Under the pieces are notes generated by a model, which saw only the letters and a program-made list of their open reading frames with translations, was not told the origin of the DNA and did not search any database. A DNA stretch of 64,000 nucleotides, from positions 280,372,874 to 280,436,873 of the forward strand of contig NC_057866.1 in assembly GCF_019393635.1 (NCBI RefSeq), read 5' to 3'. Source of the DNA: Dromiciops gliroides (taxonomy: Eukaryota; Chordata; Mammalia; Microbiotheria; Microbiotheriidae). Below, piece after piece: positions 11,058 through 21,654 of this stretch; the stretch's first letter is position 1, and each line of letters opens with the position of its first letter. The position numbers and the translations under genes are program-made.

Positions 11058-11421
11058 TTTTTTTTTTTTTTTGCAGTAAGAAAAGAACTGTATTTAGTTT
11101 CATTTTTATAAACCTTTAAAGTTTTTATTTTTAAAACACCAATAAAAAGGTACATCTCAGCTCCCTCCCTCCGCCCCCCCCCCCCAAACAACCGTGGGAA
11201 GTGAGGGCAGGGAAAGCCAGACAGCTAGTCAGAGTCTGAGAGGATGGTGATCTCTTCAGGGTCACATTGTGTTGCCACACTCATCTCGAAGGCTGCAGGC
11301 CTGGGAGCTTGTAGTCTAGGGGGCCTAGGCGGTGGAGGGCTACACCTAGAGCTGCTGACCAAGCCATGGCTGGACGGATCTGCTGCAGTGGAAGAGTCAG
11401 CAACTAGAACCAGGGAAGAAG
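11058..11421 (-). pseudogene. DAXX: DAXX processed retrocopy, 5'-truncated
   Basis: Read on the minus strand, this carries the end of the DAXX reading frame: MSVATQCDPEEITILSDSD followed by TAG (stop at 11227-11225). This matches the DAXX C-terminal tail, whose last residues form a SUMO-interacting motif (IIVLSDSD in human; here ITILSDSD). Upstream, a Ser/Pro-rich frame is open for about 50 codons. About 150 bp of 3' UTR-like sequence follows, with AATAAA at 11129-11124, and then a 15-17 base poly(A) tract (poly-T on plus, 11056-11072). The copy is flanked by 10-bp direct repeats, cccttccctt, at 11048-11057 and 11422-11431. It interrupts a reverse-oriented L1 that resumes on both sides. Poly(A), target duplication and 5' truncation are the marks of L1-mediated retroposition. 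It covers only the last part of DAXX, so no function is expected. Confidence 0.85.
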
Positions 11422-11431
11422 CCCTTCCCTT

Positions 11432-11940
11432 CTTATTCTATGTGAGTTAGTTTTGTTTGTGGAAAAGTATTTCAATTTTATTTAAGAAACATTTTCTATG
11501 CTATCCTTTGTAATTACCTCTACCTTTTAAAAATGTTTTTGGTTTAGAATTCACCTTTCCATATCAAGGAAAAGATCTTTCTCTCTTCTAATTTTCATTG
11601 GAATGAACTTTAATATTCAGGTCATGTATCCATTTTGAATTGATTGTGGAATGTGATTTAAGATGTTGGTCTAGGGGAAGTTAGGTGGCACAATGGATAA
11701 AACACCAGCCCTGAATTCTGGAGGACCTGAGTTCAAATCTGGGTTCAGACACTTGACATTTACTAGCTGTGTGACTCTGGGCAAGTCACTTAAACCTCAT
11801 TGCCCCACCAAAAAAAAAAAAAAAAGATGTTGGTCTAAAACCTAGCTTCTGCCTGACCGCTTTCCAGTTTTTCCAATATAGCTATCCCTTCCACGTTGCA
11901 ACTTTCCCATCATGGTTGTGGTATAATGTGAGTTGGCATA
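11432..11940 (-). mobile_element. L1 fragment, reverse orientation (part 2)
   Basis: Continuation of the L1 beyond the retrocopy ('ggtcatgtatccattttgaattgat', 'ctgaccgctttccag'). Interrupted by a SINE at 11674-11823. Confidence 0.7.
11674..11823 (+). mobile_element. tRNA-derived marsupial SINE
   Basis: Flanked by perfect 14-bp repeats aagatgttggtcta (11660-11673 and 11824-11837). Confidence 0.95.
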
Positions 11941-12009
11941 AAAATTAAATGTGAGTTTTGGGGAAGCTGCAGATGACACAAGAAAGCCAGAAGACAACAC
12001 AGAAACAGT

Positions 12010-12200
12010 TTAGAAACACAGAAATGCACAAATATATGTACAGTATTGTATAATATAAACATATTTTATCCTTTAATACCATAATAATTCAGACTTCTCT
12101 GGTATGAAGGGAGGGTCAAAAACTTTTACGCGGATTTTCCAGATTGTGGGAGAGCTGTGCCCCTAACCCCCATGATGTGGAAGAGATAACTAGTTCTTAT
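12010..12200 (-). mobile_element. possible Tigger-type DNA transposon remnant
   Basis: Sequence around 'gtacagtattgtataatataaac' and 'cggattttccagattgtggg...gcccctaaccccca' resembles the end of Tigger/MER2-like mariner elements, where a similar 'cccctaacccc' block occurs near the terminus. No terminal inverted repeat was confirmed and the strand is uncertain. Confidence 0.4.
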
Positions 12201-12821
12201 CAAATAGGGAACTAATTCTCTTTGAGAAAAATTATGTTTAGAGGTTTACTGAATACTGAGTAATTAAGGTAAAAGACTGTTTTAAAAAGTTTTCATCAAA
12301 CATTCTTTGTTCTTTCACACAGGTGTAAGTGGATGAAGAGGTTTTTCCTTTTAGACTCTATTATTCTCAAGCTGCCTCTGCTGGGACGGGGTGGAGGCAG
12401 GCAGCTCTAGCAGCAGGGATGTGAGAGACTTCAGAGCTCTGACTCCCCAGCCTCTCTGCACATAAGTGTGAGCAGAAGGTGGGGACATAATGACCTCTGG
12501 GGATGGTGGGAGGAGGAACAGGACCTGCCACTTTGCTGGGTGGCCAGAAGGTGACCGCATCCTCTCCTCAGGCAGAAGTTGTGGGCATGTCCCCTAAATA
12601 GGCGTTGGTAAGGAGGCAATCAATTATCAGTGCATTTGGGCAATACAGGAAATGAGGGAACTCTGATGATCATACCAATCAGAATAGGATTAAGACACTT
12701 GATTCCTCACCCACAGATTCCCTGACTGTCTGGGGCCTGTGGGCCCTGCCCACCTGAGTCAAGTTTCCCTCTGTCTCATCTTCTCCAGCCTCACTAGTTA
12801 CAAATGTATTAAGACACCTGT

Positions 12822-13030
12822 TACTCTCTGACTCCCTTTGGGGTTTTCTTGGCAGAGATACTGGAGTAGTTTGCCATTTCCTTCTCCAGCTCATTTTACA
12901 GATGGGGAAACTGAGGCAAACAGGGTTAAGTGACTTGCCCAGGGTCACCCAGCTAGTAAGTGTCTGAGGATGAGTTTGAACTCAGGAAGAGGAGTCTTCC
13001 TGACTACAGGTGGGGCGCTCTATCCAGGCC
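12822..13030 (-). mobile_element. RTE-mobilised SINE (RTESINE1-like), reverse
   Basis: The RTE-like 3' part ('ccctttggggttttcttggcagagatactggag') is joined to the tRNA-derived SINE body. Confidence 0.75.
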
Positions 13031-13623
13031 ACCCAGCCCTGGTGGTTTGCTAGGGTGGGCTATTTCGCTAATGAGTGTGGTTGTTGCCAAGCTGCCAGCT
13101 GAGTGGTCTCAGCCCCAGGTGAGCCATAAGCCTTTCTTCCAAGGGCCACTACAAGGTTCTATGAAGGTCTTTGCTATCTGGCCCATTCTTCCTCTGTGTT
13201 CTAGTCCCTGACTCGGTACTCGTGGATGGTTTGGACTCCTGCATCCCGAAGCTCTGTGGATAACCCCAGGGTTCCTGTGGAACATTCTGGGGGCTCCTCA
13301 TTGGAGTCAAGTGAGCCATGAGCTGAATACCTTTTACCAACAGATGGTCCTCTGCGGATCAAACCTCTTGCCAAACAAAGAAACTGAAAGTGGGAAATTC
13401 AGGCTCCTTCCCCATTCTTCCCCCTTTGCCTGAGAACAGGAAAGATGCTGCAGTGCTCAAGAAGCCTAGATTGTGCACCGATTTCCAAAAGTGGGGAAAG
13501 AGTCAAGTGTCTGTGGGAAACAGGGTGATAAACCTGCAAACATTGGGGAACAGTTTATTAAGGAGATAATCTGTTACCTTCTAGAAAGGAAAGTAGTTAC
13601 CACTGAAAGGCAGCTCAGTGCCA

Positions 13624-13665
13624 TCATTCATTCATTCATTCATTCATTCAATCAATCAGTCAATC
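13624..13665. repeat. (CATT)n short tetranucleotide run
   Basis: Five to six cattcatt-type units followed by degenerate caatcaat units. Confidence 0.85.
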
Positions 13666-13744
13666 AAGAAGCAGGTCTTCACTGCCCATGACACTATGTC
13701 CTGGAGGAACAGACACAAACATGAGGCAACCCTGTCCTCAAGTT

Positions 13745-14062
13745 GCTTGCTGCTGTTGTTGTTTGTCCTACATTCCCAAAGAGGACCATGACATCAGGGT
13801 GATGTCATGACTTGCAGTGAATTGGATTTAAGTGAGGTGGGGCTGTGCAAGGCCACCAGCCTCACTATCCTCCAGAGTCATCTGGGTCCACTGGCAAGAT
13901 ATAGGTAAGGACAACTGGAGATGGCCCCGGAAGTTTTGAGGCAACGAGAGTTTAGTGACTTGCCCAGGGTCACACAGCTAGTAAGTGTCTGAGGTGAGAT
14001 TTGAACTCAGGTCCTCCCAATTTCAGAGCCAGTGGTCTGTCCACTGCACCACTGAGCTTACA
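13745..14062 (-). mobile_element. composite marsupial SINE-like element
   Basis: The left half ('gaggaccatgacatcagggtgatgtcatgacttgcagtgaattggatttaag') is an interspersed marsupial sequence I have seen as a repeat but cannot name. The right half (13945-14060) is a reverse tRNA-derived SINE body ending 'ccactgcaccactgagct'. Confidence 0.55.
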
Positions 14063-14194
14063 TTTGATGGGGCAGAGGAGGCATGGGACAACCTATTCAC
14101 AGGTACAGATGCAAAATAAATAGAAGGGGCTGGTGGGGACCTGAGCAGCCATCTGGATATACATATGCAGTCTTCAGGTCATGGTGATGGGGCG

Positions 14195-14460
14195 GGGGGG
14201 GGGTTACTGACAAATGGGGGAATCAGGAAAAGCCTCTTGAAAGAGAGGGCGTCTGAGCTGAGCCTTGAAGGGAGGTAGGGACTTAAGAGAATAGAGGTGA
14301 GAAGGTGGTACTTTCCTGGCCTGGCCAAAGCCAGGGAGAGAGGAGCTGGAGTGTCATGAATGAGGAACAGCAGGTAAGCCTGCTTGGATGAAGCAGGGAT
14401 AGGAGCATAGCCTGGGGACACAAGCTAAAGCCAGGCTGAAAGGTAGGAATGGTGGGTGTC
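14195..14460 (+). repeat. partial copy of the ~1-kb interspersed element
   Basis: It shares blocks such as 'ggaaaagcctcttgaaagagagggcgtctgagctgagccttgaaggga' with the copies at 42486 and 53786, in diverged form. Confidence 0.5.
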
Positions 14461-14519
14461 CCCTCTCCCCAGCTGAGGAAGAGAGAATGAGGGTGGCGGT
14501 TCACCTCCTCTACGTTCTA

Positions 14520-14690
14520 CCAGAATAGAAGACCTGAGTTCTAGTCTTGCCTCTGGCTCACTGAGACCCTGGACAAGTCCCTTCTGCTCTCTGGGCCTCT
14601 GCTCACTCTGCTGTAAAATGAGGGATGGTGGACTCAGTTACCGCCAGGAACCCTACCAGCTTTGGTTTATAGTTCTATGATCTATGACCA
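14520..14690 (+). mobile_element. MIR copy
   Basis: Order of motifs: 'cctgagttctagtcttgcctctg', 'gaccctggacaagtccctt', 'gctgtaaaatgagggatggtgga'. Confidence 0.6.
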
Positions 14691-15383
14691 CTGACCCCAG
14701 CTCACCTACAAAGCACACGATGACTCCTACAGTTCTGCTACTACCCCATCAAAGGCTACAGGGTCAAACCTCGAGTCAACTGTTTTCCATTTCTGGATCT
14801 CAGCTTCTTGTTGAAGACTAGAATCACAGGCTCAAGGACTCTCCATTTTTCAAAAGGGGAAACTGAGGCATCCAGTACAGCCCATCAGTAACAAGTTGTT
14901 AAATCATATTCAACTCGAGGTCCACTGAAACCTTCGGCTCTCTTTTCAAGTGAGGTGCTGCCCCACCCCATCTTGTACTTGTGAAGTAATTGCTGTGTGT
15001 TCAAGTCTAAGAATGTATATTTACCCCTAGCAAATTTCATGGCATTAGATTTATCCAGAAGCTCTAGCCCCCTGCATCCTGGACCTCCCTCAACATGTTA
15101 TTTTTTTCTTGCTGACATAGTAGGTACAAGTGTGATAAATGTGTCATCTCCATCAGTATGTGAGCCCTGATAAAAATGTCTGAGTCCGCAGAACCCCTGT
15201 CCCTCCACTAGGGGTCACTTTTGAAGATCACATCAAACCAAGAGCACCTGACCATTATTTCTGTCCAGAAATCTGACCATTGCTAAGTCTGCTAAATTTT
15301 TCTCTTTCCAGCCCATCTGTCTCCATCTTGGCTACAAGGATAGCCCGAGACTCTGTCAGATCCTCTTTTAAAATCTCAGTACA

Positions 15384-15538
15384 GGGCAGCTAGGTGGTGC
15401 AGTGGATAGAGCACTGGCCCTGGAGTTAGGAGTACCTGAGTTCAAATCCGGCCTCAGACACTTAACACTTACTAGCTGTGTGACCCTGGGCAAGTCACTT
15501 AACCCCAATTGCCTCACTAAAAAAAAAAAAAAAAGAAT
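15384..15538 (+). mobile_element. tRNA-derived marsupial SINE, first of a pair
   Basis: Full length, preceded by aaaatctcagtaca (15370-15383). The tail is followed by aaaatatcagtacatt. Confidence 0.94.
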
Positions 15539-15554
15539 AAAATATCAGTACATT

Positions 15555-15702
15555 AAAGCACTGGCCCTGGATTCAGGAGGACCTGAGTTCAAATCTGACC
15601 TCAGACACTTGACACTTACTAGCTGTGTGACTCTGGGCAAGTCACTTAACCCTCATTGCCCTGCAAAAAAAATAATAAAAATTTAAAAATTAAAAAAAAT
15701 TT
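15555..15702 (+). mobile_element. tRNA-derived marsupial SINE, 5'-truncated, second of a pair
   Basis: It lacks the first ~25 bp of the head and starts at 'aaagcactggccctgg'. It is followed by aaaatctcagtacatt (15703-15718), the same target sequence. Confidence 0.92.
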
Positions 15703-16139
15703 AAAATCTCAGTACATTATGCACAGTCTACACTGGTCGGCCAGTTTAGTGACTGACTGGATCCCCAAAGAAGAGGAAGCAGGTGAGTCTGGCATGACCT
15801 GTTCCTGATGAAGCCACATCAGCTCTTGATGACTGCACCAACAGTTTGCTATGGCAGCTCTGTCTTCACTGACCAAGGGTTCACATTCAGGACCAGGGGA
15901 GGAGTTGGCTCCTGATACATCCATCTCTGTTCAGACCAAACCAGCAGGATCTTGCCCAAGTCTAAGCATCCCCTTTGAGCTTCAGAGAAGCTGGGGAGCA
16001 TGAGGATCAGGGCAGCCAGGAGGGAGAGAAGATGGAAGAACATGCAAGAGAAGGATCAGGGGATGTGACAACTTCGGGGATTAGAAAGGCTGTCATGGAG
16101 GTGACTTTATGCCAAGTCTGTTTGGCTTTGCCAGGTAGG

Positions 16140-16375
16140 ATTAGGGATAGTGGATAGAAGTTGTAGAGGGGGCAGATTTCAGCTGGATGGGGAACTAGGC
16201 AGGAGCAGAGTGAGATGCCCCAGGAGCTAGTGGACTTGCCATCACTGGAGGTCTTTACACAAAGGCTGGATCACCACTTGTGTGGAGTGCTCTTAAGGGG
16301 ATTCTTGGTCAGGTGGGGATTGGTCTTGGCACCCACTGAGGCTCCTTCCGGCTCTGAGACTCTGAATGTTATTAG
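16140..16375 (+). mobile_element. CR1/L3 LINE 3' fragment
   Basis: Contains the CR1 3' end order: 'gccatcactggaggtctttacacaaaggctggatcaccac', 'aggggattcttggtcaggtggg', 'gaggctccttccggctctgagactctgaatg'. Confidence 0.65.
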
Positions 16376-16774
16376 GAGCCATGCTGACTGAGCACACTTA
16401 TTGGCACTGGAAGGAGATGTCTTATTGGGATGAAGGATGGGGGTTCTCTGGGCTCCTTGCCCACTCAAGTTACCTCTTCATTCCCTTGGGACACAATGGA
16501 TCTATACTTGCTTCCCACTCCCAGAGCTTCTTGGTTTTTGTTGACAAACCTAATACCACAGGTGTCATTGTCACTGAGTCCCTTCACTTCCAGACAGATG
16601 CCAAGTGACATGCTCATGTCATCCTTGGATGCGATCAGAAAGGGAAGACTGCAGGGCATTTCTTCATCATGCTCTACCTATATCCCTGTAAGGACTGATG
16701 GTATGTGAGCAAAGTGACTTTGAAAAACAATTTTAACAAAGACCAGTCCAGAAAAATATCCGAATGAATAAGTG

Positions 16775-16890
16775 AACAAATGAGCATTTATTAAGCACTC
16801 ACTGTGTACCAAGCACTGGCTATACAAATACAAAAAGCAGGACAGACCCTGCCCTCAAGGAGCTCACATTCTCATGGGGAATGGTGACAC
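16775..16890 (+). repeat. fragment of the ~1-kb interspersed element (5' block)
   Basis: The 'agcatttattaagcactcactgtgtaccaagcactgg...ctgccctcaaggagctcacattct' block is the same as the start of the copies at 42486 and 53786. Confidence 0.55.
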
Positions 16891-17179
16891 ATGATTTGTT
16901 TCTTCCATGGCAGGTCTCTTTAACTGGCTTCCAGTGGAGGGATTCTACCCTCAGAAGCCATGGGAGGAACACGTTTTTTCCCAGTAGTTTGCCAGTACAT
17001 ACATGAGCACATAAAAGAAAATTCAAGGGTGACCAAGGCACAATGGATGCAGCTTTGTGGCTGAGGAGGAAAACACCTCAGCCTCTGGGAAGTCTTGGGA
17101 AGAACTCACCCCTCCCCACCCAGGCCCTTCCAACCAGAAAGGTGCTGTGTGGAGCTACCTGCAGGATCAAAGATAGAAA

Positions 17180-17645
17180 GTCTTCTGGCTTTCAAGCCCT
17201 TCACAACCTCAACGCACCACCCTGACCTTTCCAGTCTTCTTATGCCCCACTTTGCAACATGCACTCTTCTATCCTGTGACACCAATCGCCTGGCTGTTTC
17301 ACCACCAAGATGCTTTGAGCATTCTCTGCCCACCCCCATGCCTGGAACCCTCTCCCTCCTCCTTTCTGACAACTGACCCCCTGGCTTCCTTAGTTTCAAC
17401 TAAAATCCCATCTCCTACAGGAAGCTTTCCCCAACCCTTCCTGACTCCAGTGCCTGCCCTCTGTTGATTATTTCCTATTTATCCTGTATAGCACTGATCT
17501 ATACATGGTTGTTGGCATGCTGTCTTCCCTGTTAGACTGTGGGCTTCTTGAGAACAGGGATATTTTTTTCTTTCTTTGCATCCTTAGCACTTAGCACAGT
17601 GCCTGGCACATAGTAGATGCTTAATAAATACTGTTGTCTGATTCC
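17180..17645 (+). mobile_element. L2 LINE 3' end
   Basis: L2 tail motifs: 'ccccaacccttcctgactccagtgcctgcc', 'tgtgggcttcttgagaacaggga', 'acagtgcctggcacatagtagatgcttaataaat'. Confidence 0.75.
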
Positions 17646-17856
17646 TTGTCAGAAGCAAGACTTCTATTCCTGTTTTTTTTTCCTCTGGCTGACCTCCAGT
17701 TCTCTTGAGTTTCTCTGTCTTGCCATCTGTGGTAGCACTGGCCCATTGGGTAAGGACAAATTGTTGACAGGCAACTTTCTCCTCAGGAAGGGAAACTCTG
17801 AGGTCACAATGGTGGCAAAGCCTATTCTGCCTCCCTCTGTTCAACTCAGTTACAGC

Positions 17857-19288
17857 TTTATTCCAAGATACAACTTAGAATTTTCTTTAATAAAATGAAC
17901 AAAGGCATTCCTTCCAACAAGCTAGAAAGAGGCAGACCTTCAACATCTCAACATAAGACAAATGTTGCCCCAAACACCAAATTATATGGAATCAAGTATC
18001 ACTGGAACCCTAATGGTGTGTATGAATGAATGAATGAATGAAAACACATTTATGAAGCACTATCTCTGTGCCAAGCAATGGGGTACAAACACAAAGCAGA
18101 GATAGTGCCTGCCCTCCACCATGGTCTCTGGTCAGGGAAGAGGCAGATGACCAGGAGGGCACTGAAAGTTCAATGCCCAGATCTTCTCTGTGAAGTTAGC
18201 CTAGTTCCATGTCCACCCAACAGCACTGGTAATCCACCAGATGAAGGTGGACTCTAGCCTGATTCTTACCCTCCTGTTAGCTCAGGTCCCTCTGAATCCT
18301 CATGAAGGACACGAGGAGGGACCAAGTCCCTTTTCAACCCATGGGGCAGGTGTCCCTGGGAGTGGAGGAAAAAGGAGACAAAGCTGCCAGACCATGTCCC
18401 TAATCAAAGCCCAGCATGGAGAGGCAGGGAGCGGGGAGGGCACCAGGGCCACAAAAAAGAGCCCCCACCCCCAAGGACTGTGAACATGGAGCTGGCAAGA
18501 ACCAGCCCCAAAGTGAACCCTGTGCAATTGTAATGAACAAGCACTTTCCTCCCTCCATCTGTGTGCAGGTGAGGGGCTATGGATGATGTGTTGGTTGGGA
18601 TTTGGGATTTCTTTTCTTCTTTTTTACTCTTTCCTATAAAAGATGGAAGACTGAGTGGTGGAGGAGGAACAGAGAGATTTGGAAATAAAGATGTAGTTTT
18701 AAAAATCAAAAGTAATAATAAAAGTCTGAATGCTTTCAAGAAAACCCTTCTGTAATATTGGGCATTGGCCCTAAATACCAAGGACTCCAGTCTCCAAAGG
18801 ACTTCCTAGCTCCTGCTGGGGTATCTTGCAGGACAACAAGTCTCCCCTCCACTGTCCCCACACTTGGGCATGTGCTATACCTCCCTCCACAGCCTAGCAG
18901 GGTACAGCCTCTAGTCCCATCTCTGCGGTTCCTGGTGCAGCTCTGGCGGGAAGTTGTTAAAGGACCTAAGGTGTCCTCGGGGAAGAAATCCTGATTTTAA
19001 AAAGAGATGCTGATGGTGAATGAAGATGCTGGTTCTTAAAGGGAATACTTCCCTCTGAGAACAGAAATGAGCTGCCAAACAGAGGACAGAGGCCAATGGT
19101 TCTTCTTCGGGAGTCTCCTCCCCTGCCCCGCAGCTAGCCCTGCCAAGGCCTCTGCAATGACACCTCCTTGCATTGCCAGCCTTCCCAGGAGCCACCTGGG
19201 TGAGCCGGGTGAGCCCGCGTGCCTGCCACTGAAGGAAGCAGCAGGCCAGCTTCCATCTGCCTGTGAGTTACTTTTCCAAGAGGGCCTG
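17857..19288 (-). other. TRMT9B: probable TRMT9B 3' UTR with candidate poly(A) signal
   Basis: This is the stretch downstream of the stop codon on the minus strand. The first clear minus-strand AATAAA that I see is at 17862-17857, which would give a 3' UTR of about 1.4 kb. A weaker ATTAAA lies near 17886-17891. An L2 tail (17180-17645) follows beyond it. The region also includes a short (TGAA)n run at about 18022-18043 and a partial repeat at 18045-18110. The true end of the transcript cannot be read from sequence alone. Confidence 0.35.
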
Positions 19289-20277
19289 TCAGCAGGCAGC
19301 CAACCCCGGCTTCTTCTCGGCAACAATGCACCAGTTGCCATGGTCATTAATGGCACTGAGGACATGGAGCTCCGGCACGTGGTGCTCCAGCAAGTGGCAC
19401 AGTTCCCCTTCTCGGAACACGTGGTAGTAACGGGTGAAGGCTCCGGAGCCTGATGCCTCAGCCCGGGTTGCTCCGCTGGGCACAGCGGCTGCCAGGCTGA
19501 TGGAGGGAGGGGGGAGGGAGGTCCTTTTCCAGAGCCGGCTTGCTGCCACCTCAGCCGGCCCCCCAGGGCAGGCTGACCTGAAGCTCAGCTCCACTGTAGA
19601 TTGCCTGAGAAAGCAGCCCCCTTGCTGCTGGCTCTGAGTGTCTTCGTGGGACTCTCTGGGTAGGGGCCTCCGTACACCCGATTGCTGCTGTGGGCCAGGG
19701 TCAGTGGCGCCATCTTGTTCTGTCGACAATGGCTCTGGATGGAGTTTCAAGGGCTGGACAGACACGGGGTGACAGGGAGCCCACTCCCCTGTGGCAGGCC
19801 CAGCCTTCTCCACCTGCTTCTTCAGAGTGCATTCATCCAAGGATCGGGAGAAAAACCAGGAGCGGAATGACCTCCCTAAAATGCTGTAGAAACCACTGTC
19901 CTCGTCCCTCACCTCTACCAGCTTCCCACAGCAGCCAGGAGTCCCAGAACCATCCAGACTGTGGGACCGCCGGGCTTCCTGCCTCCTCTGAAGACACGCC
20001 GGGTAGCCACAGACAGAGCACGGCAGGTGGTGGGGAGGCCCAGGGGCAGCTCTGGGCTGTCCACACAAGTGCTTCCTTCCTGGGTGAGCGGGTTCTGCCA
20101 GGAGCTGGGAGCACAGGGCAGGGTTCCAGGGAATGAAGACATCCTGCTTGTCAAAGTGCCGGTGGTTCTTCTCCATGGCCCAGACATAGATCATGATGCG
20201 TCCTCCAGGGGCCAGCACCCGGGCCATTTCCTGGATGGCTCGGGCCCTCCTCTGCATTGTTGAAAAGTGGTGGATGA
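19289..20277 (-). CDS. TRMT9B: TRMT9B terminal coding exon (residues 111-439 and stop)
   Basis: The acceptor is ctttacag|TCATCCACC and the exon opens with VIHHFST. The TGA stop is at 19291-19289. The exon encodes the rest of the methyltransferase domain (MARVLAPGGRIMIYVWAME, residues about 128-146), then a conserved HFDKQDVFIPWNPALCSQL segment. A long Ser/Gly/Pro-rich, low-conservation linker follows, containing the recognisable SFRSWFFSRSLDE block. The C-terminal motif is YYHVFREGEL...NDHGNWCIVAEKK, which matches the end of human TRMT9B. The frame is open for all 989 bp, so the gene looks intact. The linker is somewhat shorter than in human, which accounts for most of the length difference. 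ALKBH8 is excluded because the AlkB and RRM domains are absent and the C-terminus is of TRMT9B type. Confidence 0.96.
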
Positions 20278-20559
20278 CTGTAAAGAAAGAGAGAAGAGCT
20301 CAGTGCCCTGACAGTGGGTGTAGGGAGGCAGCTGGCCTCTTTTCTTCTGGTCTCAAACCTCAAAAATCCAGGGCTAGGGAATAGGACCAATATCATTAAA
20401 ATGAGTCTGACAAACCTCCCCAGCTGAAGAACACAGCTTCCTAGAAAGAGGTCTTACCCACAGAACCACAGTTAAACTCTCCAAAGACCTTCATCAAGGC
20501 CCTTCTCCTCTCTGGGCTTGAGCTTCTGCCTCTAGGAAACAAGGAAGCTGAGAAAATAA

Positions 20560-20705
20560 ACCTTGTTTGGGGAAGAACTTTTTATTGGATGAAAAGTGCT
20601 GGGAAAACTGAAAGGCAGTTTGGCAGAAATTAGTTTTGGACCAACATCTTCCACCAAATACCATATGCAGTCAAAGTAAATACATAACCTAAATAGAAAA
20701 AACAA
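20560..20705 (+). mobile_element. L1 ORF2 fragment
   Basis: The segment 'gctgggaaaactgaaaggcagtttggcagaaattag...ttggaccaacatctt' matches the block at 36780-36850 in the long L1. Confidence 0.6.
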
Positions 20706-21654
20706 AACAAAACACAATCATAAGCTAGGAGATAGGACCTGGGCTTGCTGTATATTCACTGATTAGGAAACTCTCTCTACCAAGGCAAGTGTGCAATTTC
20801 TAGTCTTAGAGAGTTGCCTTCAGCCCACGGAGGTGAAGCAAAGGTCACAGAGCCAATATGCATCAGAGGCAAGAACTAAACTTGGGTCTTCTGGAGTCTC
20901 AGGACAGCTCTTGGCTCACAATATATAATACACAGTAATACATAGTGCACTAAAAGAAGTACAAAATGAGAAGTTTAATGAGGGACAAGTGGGATACCCT
21001 TTGACCCAGAGACCACCAAGGATATTAAAGATGGAGAGAATTGTACTATGTCCTCCTAATCAAGCACAGATGTACTTTTTGTGATTGAAGAGAAATTAAA
21101 ACAAATTACATGGCCACAGTTGGAGAATGGTCCAACAACCTGTGGCATATAAGTGCAAGGGGATGTGCAATTCAAAGAAGCACAAGAAGGAAATATCAAC
21201 CGAGAAGGAATGATGAAAGCACCACCAGGAACCCCCCCCCTGTGCCCCAATTAGAGCAACCACAGAAATGGAAAGAGCAACAACAAAGAGCCACAAAAGC
21301 CCAAGATGGGCCCTGGAGTAGAGAGGAGAACATTCACCTCTATCCCTTTATTTCAGACACTCTCAGACTCTGCTAATGTGTTGACTGGGTTTTCTAAATT
21401 GTTTTTCTTTTTTTCCCTCTTCTTTATTCACAAGGGAGGCATGTTGGGTAGAAGAGAGGGAAGAATATTTTCAGAAATGAAGTTGATGTGAAGACCAAAG
21501 TTAGCAATAAAAATAAAATGAGGAAGTCAGATTAGATTGGTCGCTGAGGTTTGTTCAGGTCCAGAATTCTCTTTCTACATAGAGGGTGGAAGATTAGGCA
21601 AGGTGAACTAATGGAGTCTGAATTAAAGGATACTTCTAAAAGTGCCATTTCATT

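Larger units (their letters stand above)
1..17856. other. intergenic DNA downstream of TRMT9B
   Basis: No intact gene was seen. In human the neighbour on this side is DLC1, but no DLC1-like exon was recognised here. Unassigned stretches are 306-3009, 4500-5880 (AT-rich from about 4900), 5996-6589, 12200-12820, 13030-13620, 14690-15366, 15721-16139 and 16376-16775. The open frames there are short and resemble no family I know. Confidence 0.6.

Noticed and set aside
10862-11119. Hydrophobic membrane-protein-like ORF
   Set aside because: It is antisense L1 sequence running into the poly-T of the DAXX retrocopy.
15384-15538. tRNA gene with A and B boxes
   Set aside because: The tRNA-like head is the Pol III promoter of a SINE. 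It cannot fold into a full tRNA with a mature acceptor stem and it is followed by the SINE body.
18241-18483. Small secreted-protein-like ORF with a hydrophobic start
   Set aside because: The start resembles a signal peptide by chance, but it lies antisense to the probable TRMT9B 3' UTR, lacks supporting motifs and becomes low complexity.
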